From an uncultured Candidatus Melainabacteria bacterium (GTDB taxonomy: Bacteria > Cyanobacteriota > Vampirovibrionia > Gastranaerophilales > Gastranaerophilaceae), in the NCBI GenBank assembly GCA_934754505.1, contig CAKVIE010000001.1, positions 124,001-188,000 of the forward strand: a stretch of DNA of 64,000 nt. The letters are read 5' to 3'. Made by a program: the position numbers and the translations under genes. Of the stretch, positions 62,465 to 64,000 are shown piece by piece. The notes under the pieces were generated by a model. The model was given only the letters and a program-made list of their open reading frames with translations, had not been told where the DNA came from and ran no database searches. The stretch's first letter is position 1, and every line of letters begins with the position of its first letter.

Positions 62465-62483
62465 AAAAACTGTTACAGTTTTT
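62465..62483. promoter_or_regulatory. Inverted repeat AAAAACTG-TTA-CAGTTTTT, possible operator
   Basis: Eight-bp arms around TTA, sharing the TGTTACA core with 38864-38876. It lies between two divergent genes (minus start at 62399, plus start near 62552), so a terminator role is unlikely although a T-run follows. Confidence 0.45.
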
Positions 62484-62551
62484 AACATGAACTTTAATAA
62501 AATTTTTAAAATTCGGGAGTTTCAAGTATAATCAAAAACGGAGTGGTGCAA

Positions 62552-63889
62552 TTGAAAAATTCTAAACTAACATTAATGATATTTGTCGCATTGATAGCCG
62601 GAATTCTTGTCGGCTGGATTAGTCCTGCAATCGGTGTTAAGTTGCAGCCTCTTGCGACGGTATTTTTGAATATGATTAAAATGATTATCGCACCTTTGCT
62701 CTTTTCTGTTCTTGTTACGGGAATTGCAGGGCACGGTAATATTAAATCCCTTGGTCGATTGGGACTAAAAACGATTATTTATTTTGAAATAGTTACAACG
62801 CTTGCTTTGTTTATAGGGTTGTTCTCGGGACATTTCTTCAAACCGGGGGTCGGATTTAATGTAACGGCAGGTTCTGATATGTTAAATGTCGTTTCGGGAA
62901 TGGCTAAAACCGATATGGGCGGCAGCACTTGGGATATTTTGGCAAATATTTTTGTTCATGCATTCCCGACAAGTATTGTTGAAGCCATGGCAACGGGAGA
63001 TTTGCTTCAAATTGCCGTGTTTGCAATATTTTTCGCTATTGCGGTTTGTGCAATCGGACAAAAGGCAAAACCTGTGCTTGATGTATTGCAGTCTATGGCG
63101 GATATAATGTTCAAGTTTACAGAATTTGTTATGTTTTTTGCCCCGTTAGGTGTATTTGGTGCAATAGCTCATACTATTTCGGTAAACGGTCTTGGTATTA
63201 TGTTGAGTTATGCAAAAATTATTTTTGCACTTTATTCATCGTTAATAATCTTTGTAATTTCAGTTCTTATTGTTGTTTGTAAAATTTGTAATGTATCATT
63301 TACAGGTTTGTTAAATGCTTTGAGAGAACCTGCACTTCTTGCTTTTACAACGGCAACTTCAGAAGCAGCATTGCCCAAAGCAATGAAAATTATGGAAGAT
63401 TTCGGTGTTCCGAAAAATATTGTCGGATTTGTTATGCCGACGGGATACACCTTCAATATGGACGGCAGCACTTTGTATCTTTCATTGGCGGTGCTTTTTG
63501 CAACACAAATTTGCGGAATAGATTTACCATTGGCTCAACAATTAACAATCATGTTGGTATTGATGGTTACAAGTAAAGGTATGGCAGGTATTCCGAGAGT
63601 TACATTGGTTGTTTTGGCAGGTGTTTTAACGAGTTTCAATTATCCGTTAATCGGCGTTGCTATTTTGCTCGGTATTGACCAAATTCTTGATATGGGAAGA
63701 ACAACAGTAAACTTAATCGGTAACTGTGTTGCAACCGTTGCTATTGCTTGTTGGGAAAATGAATTTGACCATAAAAAAATGCACGCTTATGTGAATTCTC
63801 ATCATAAAAAAGTTCGTTTTATGGGCTTTTTCAGATATAAATATTTAATGAAAAAACGTGCCGAAAAAACCAGACAGTCGGTAGGTTAG
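62552..63889 (+). CDS. Dicarboxylate/amino acid:cation symporter (DAACS)
   Basis: About 445 aa, glutamate/aspartate/dicarboxylate:H+ or Na+ symporter family (GltP/DctA). IAPLLFSVLVTGIAGHG, the Ser-rich region of HP1 (TATSEAALPKAM), TM7 MPTGYTFNMDGSTLYLSLA, and TM8 DQILDMGRTTVNLIGN are diagnostic; the NMDGT-like motif reads NMDGST, as in DctA. I prefer TTG 62552, since GGAG (62540-62543) lies 8 nt before it; GTG 62543 overlaps that site. It may feed the D-lactate fermentation suggested by the next gene (inference). Confidence 0.9.
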   Translation: MKNSKLTLMIFVALIAGILVGWISPAIGVKLQPLATVFLNMIKMIIAPLLFSVLVTGIAGHGNIKSLGRLGLKTIIYFEIVTTLALFIGLFSGHFFKPGVGFNVTAGSDMLNVVSGMAKTDMGGSTWDILANIFVHAFPTSIVEAMATGDLLQIAVFAIFFAIAVCAIGQKAKPVLDVLQSMADIMFKFTEFVMFFAPLGVFGAIAHTISVNGLGIMLSYAKIIFALYSSLIIFVISVLIVVCKICNVSFTGLLNALREPALLAFTTATSEAALPKAMKIMEDFGVPKNIVGFVMPTGYTFNMDGSTLYLSLAVLFATQICGIDLPLAQQLTIMLVLMVTSKGMAGIPRVTLVVLAGVLTSFNYPLIGVAILLGIDQILDMGRTTVNLIGNCVATVAIACWENEFDHKKMHAYVNSHHKKVRFMGFFRYKYLMKKRAEKTRQSVG

Positions 63890-63910
63890 TCAGAGAATAA
63901 AATTTTTCAA

Positions 63911-63953
63911 AATTGATGTTATTTTTCCAAAAGAGGTAAAAATGACATCAATT
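63911..63953. promoter_or_regulatory. Stem enclosing the ribosome site of the last gene, followed by a U8 run
   Basis: AATTGATGT (63911-63919) pairs with ACATCAATT (63945-63953), a 9-bp stem whose 25-nt loop holds the Shine-Dalgarno AAGAGG and the start codon; GTTTTTTTT follows the stem. It could be an RNA switch for translation or attenuation, or coincidence. Confidence 0.3.
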
Positions 63954-64000
63954 GTTTTTTTTGATATTAAAGATTATGAGTTAGAATACTTTAAAAATTC
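63942..64000 (+). CDS. D-lactate dehydrogenase-like protein, N-terminus only (3' truncated by window edge)
   Basis: ATG 63942 behind AAGAGG (63931-63936) opens MTSIVFFDIKDYELEYFKN, which fits the start of NAD-dependent D-lactate and other D-2-hydroxyacid dehydrogenases (a strand, then D-x-x-E-x-E-Y-F). Only about 19 residues are visible, so the call is tentative. Confidence 0.5.
   Translation, partial: MTSIVFFDIKDYELEYFKN

Overview
The window is AT-rich (clearly more than 60% A+T by eye), uses the standard bacterial code, and encodes a Gram-negative envelope: the lipid A genes lpxD-lpxC-fabZ-lpxA, a heptose adenylyltransferase, an MCE protein and TonB-like proteins. The mix of lipid A genes, AT-rich gut-type codon use, many paralogous radical SAM genes and a HIP1-like iterated palindrome suggests a gut relative of Cyanobacteria (Vampirovibrionia/Gastranaerophilales). 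That placement is inference; a 16S or marker-gene tree would decide it.

Layout. 0-12 kb: the tail of an SGNH hydrolase, mfd, a SurA/PrsA-like lipoprotein, hldE-type adenylyltransferase, the lpx operon, an M29 aminopeptidase and two orphan sugar ABC permeases. 12-27.5 kb: housekeeping (miaA, GT2 glycosyltransferase, yidC, queA, proBA, grpE-dnaJ, a beta-propeller protein, O-methyltransferase, EEP phosphatase, nadK). 27.5-29.5 kb: a decayed integrated element of about 1.85 kb at the 3' end of tRNA-Leu(CAG), with a 22-bp att duplication, arm-type repeats and inverted repeats, carrying one frameshifted phage-type gene. 29.5-36 kb: a five-gene envelope operon (VirB10-like, vWA, FHA-like membrane protein, two TonB-like proteins) facing a secreted vWA gene. 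36-40 kb: a regulator with four tandem winged helices, a papain-like cysteine peptidase and an RTX-like protein. 40-46 kb: a DUF1796 gene and five paralogous radical SAM genes. 46-56.8 kb: ribF, a GH13 enzyme, a DUF1292-ruvX-HEAT-ClpX-zinc-finger operon, and a TPR-lgt / MCE-upp-pgeF-SEC-C run. 56.9-64 kb: a diguanylate-cyclase-like gene in an operon with a SPASM enzyme and a sixth member of the radical SAM family, a class A beta-lactamase-like hydrolase, a dicarboxylate symporter and the start of a D-lactate dehydrogenase.

Three signals stand out. (1) The 15-bp palindrome AACACTAATAGTGTT occurs 4 times exactly and at least 8 more times with 1-2 changes, mostly inside genes. It appears to replace codons without changing protein length and is read in two frames (NTNSV in soluble regions, TLIV in membrane helices). 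(2) Six radical SAM paralogues carry a SPASM-like cysteine module at the N-terminus instead of the C-terminus. (3) A GntR-like protein consists of four winged-helix domains and no effector domain. Several genes also have a TATAAT box only 6-9 nt before the ATG, which suggests leaderless transcripts.
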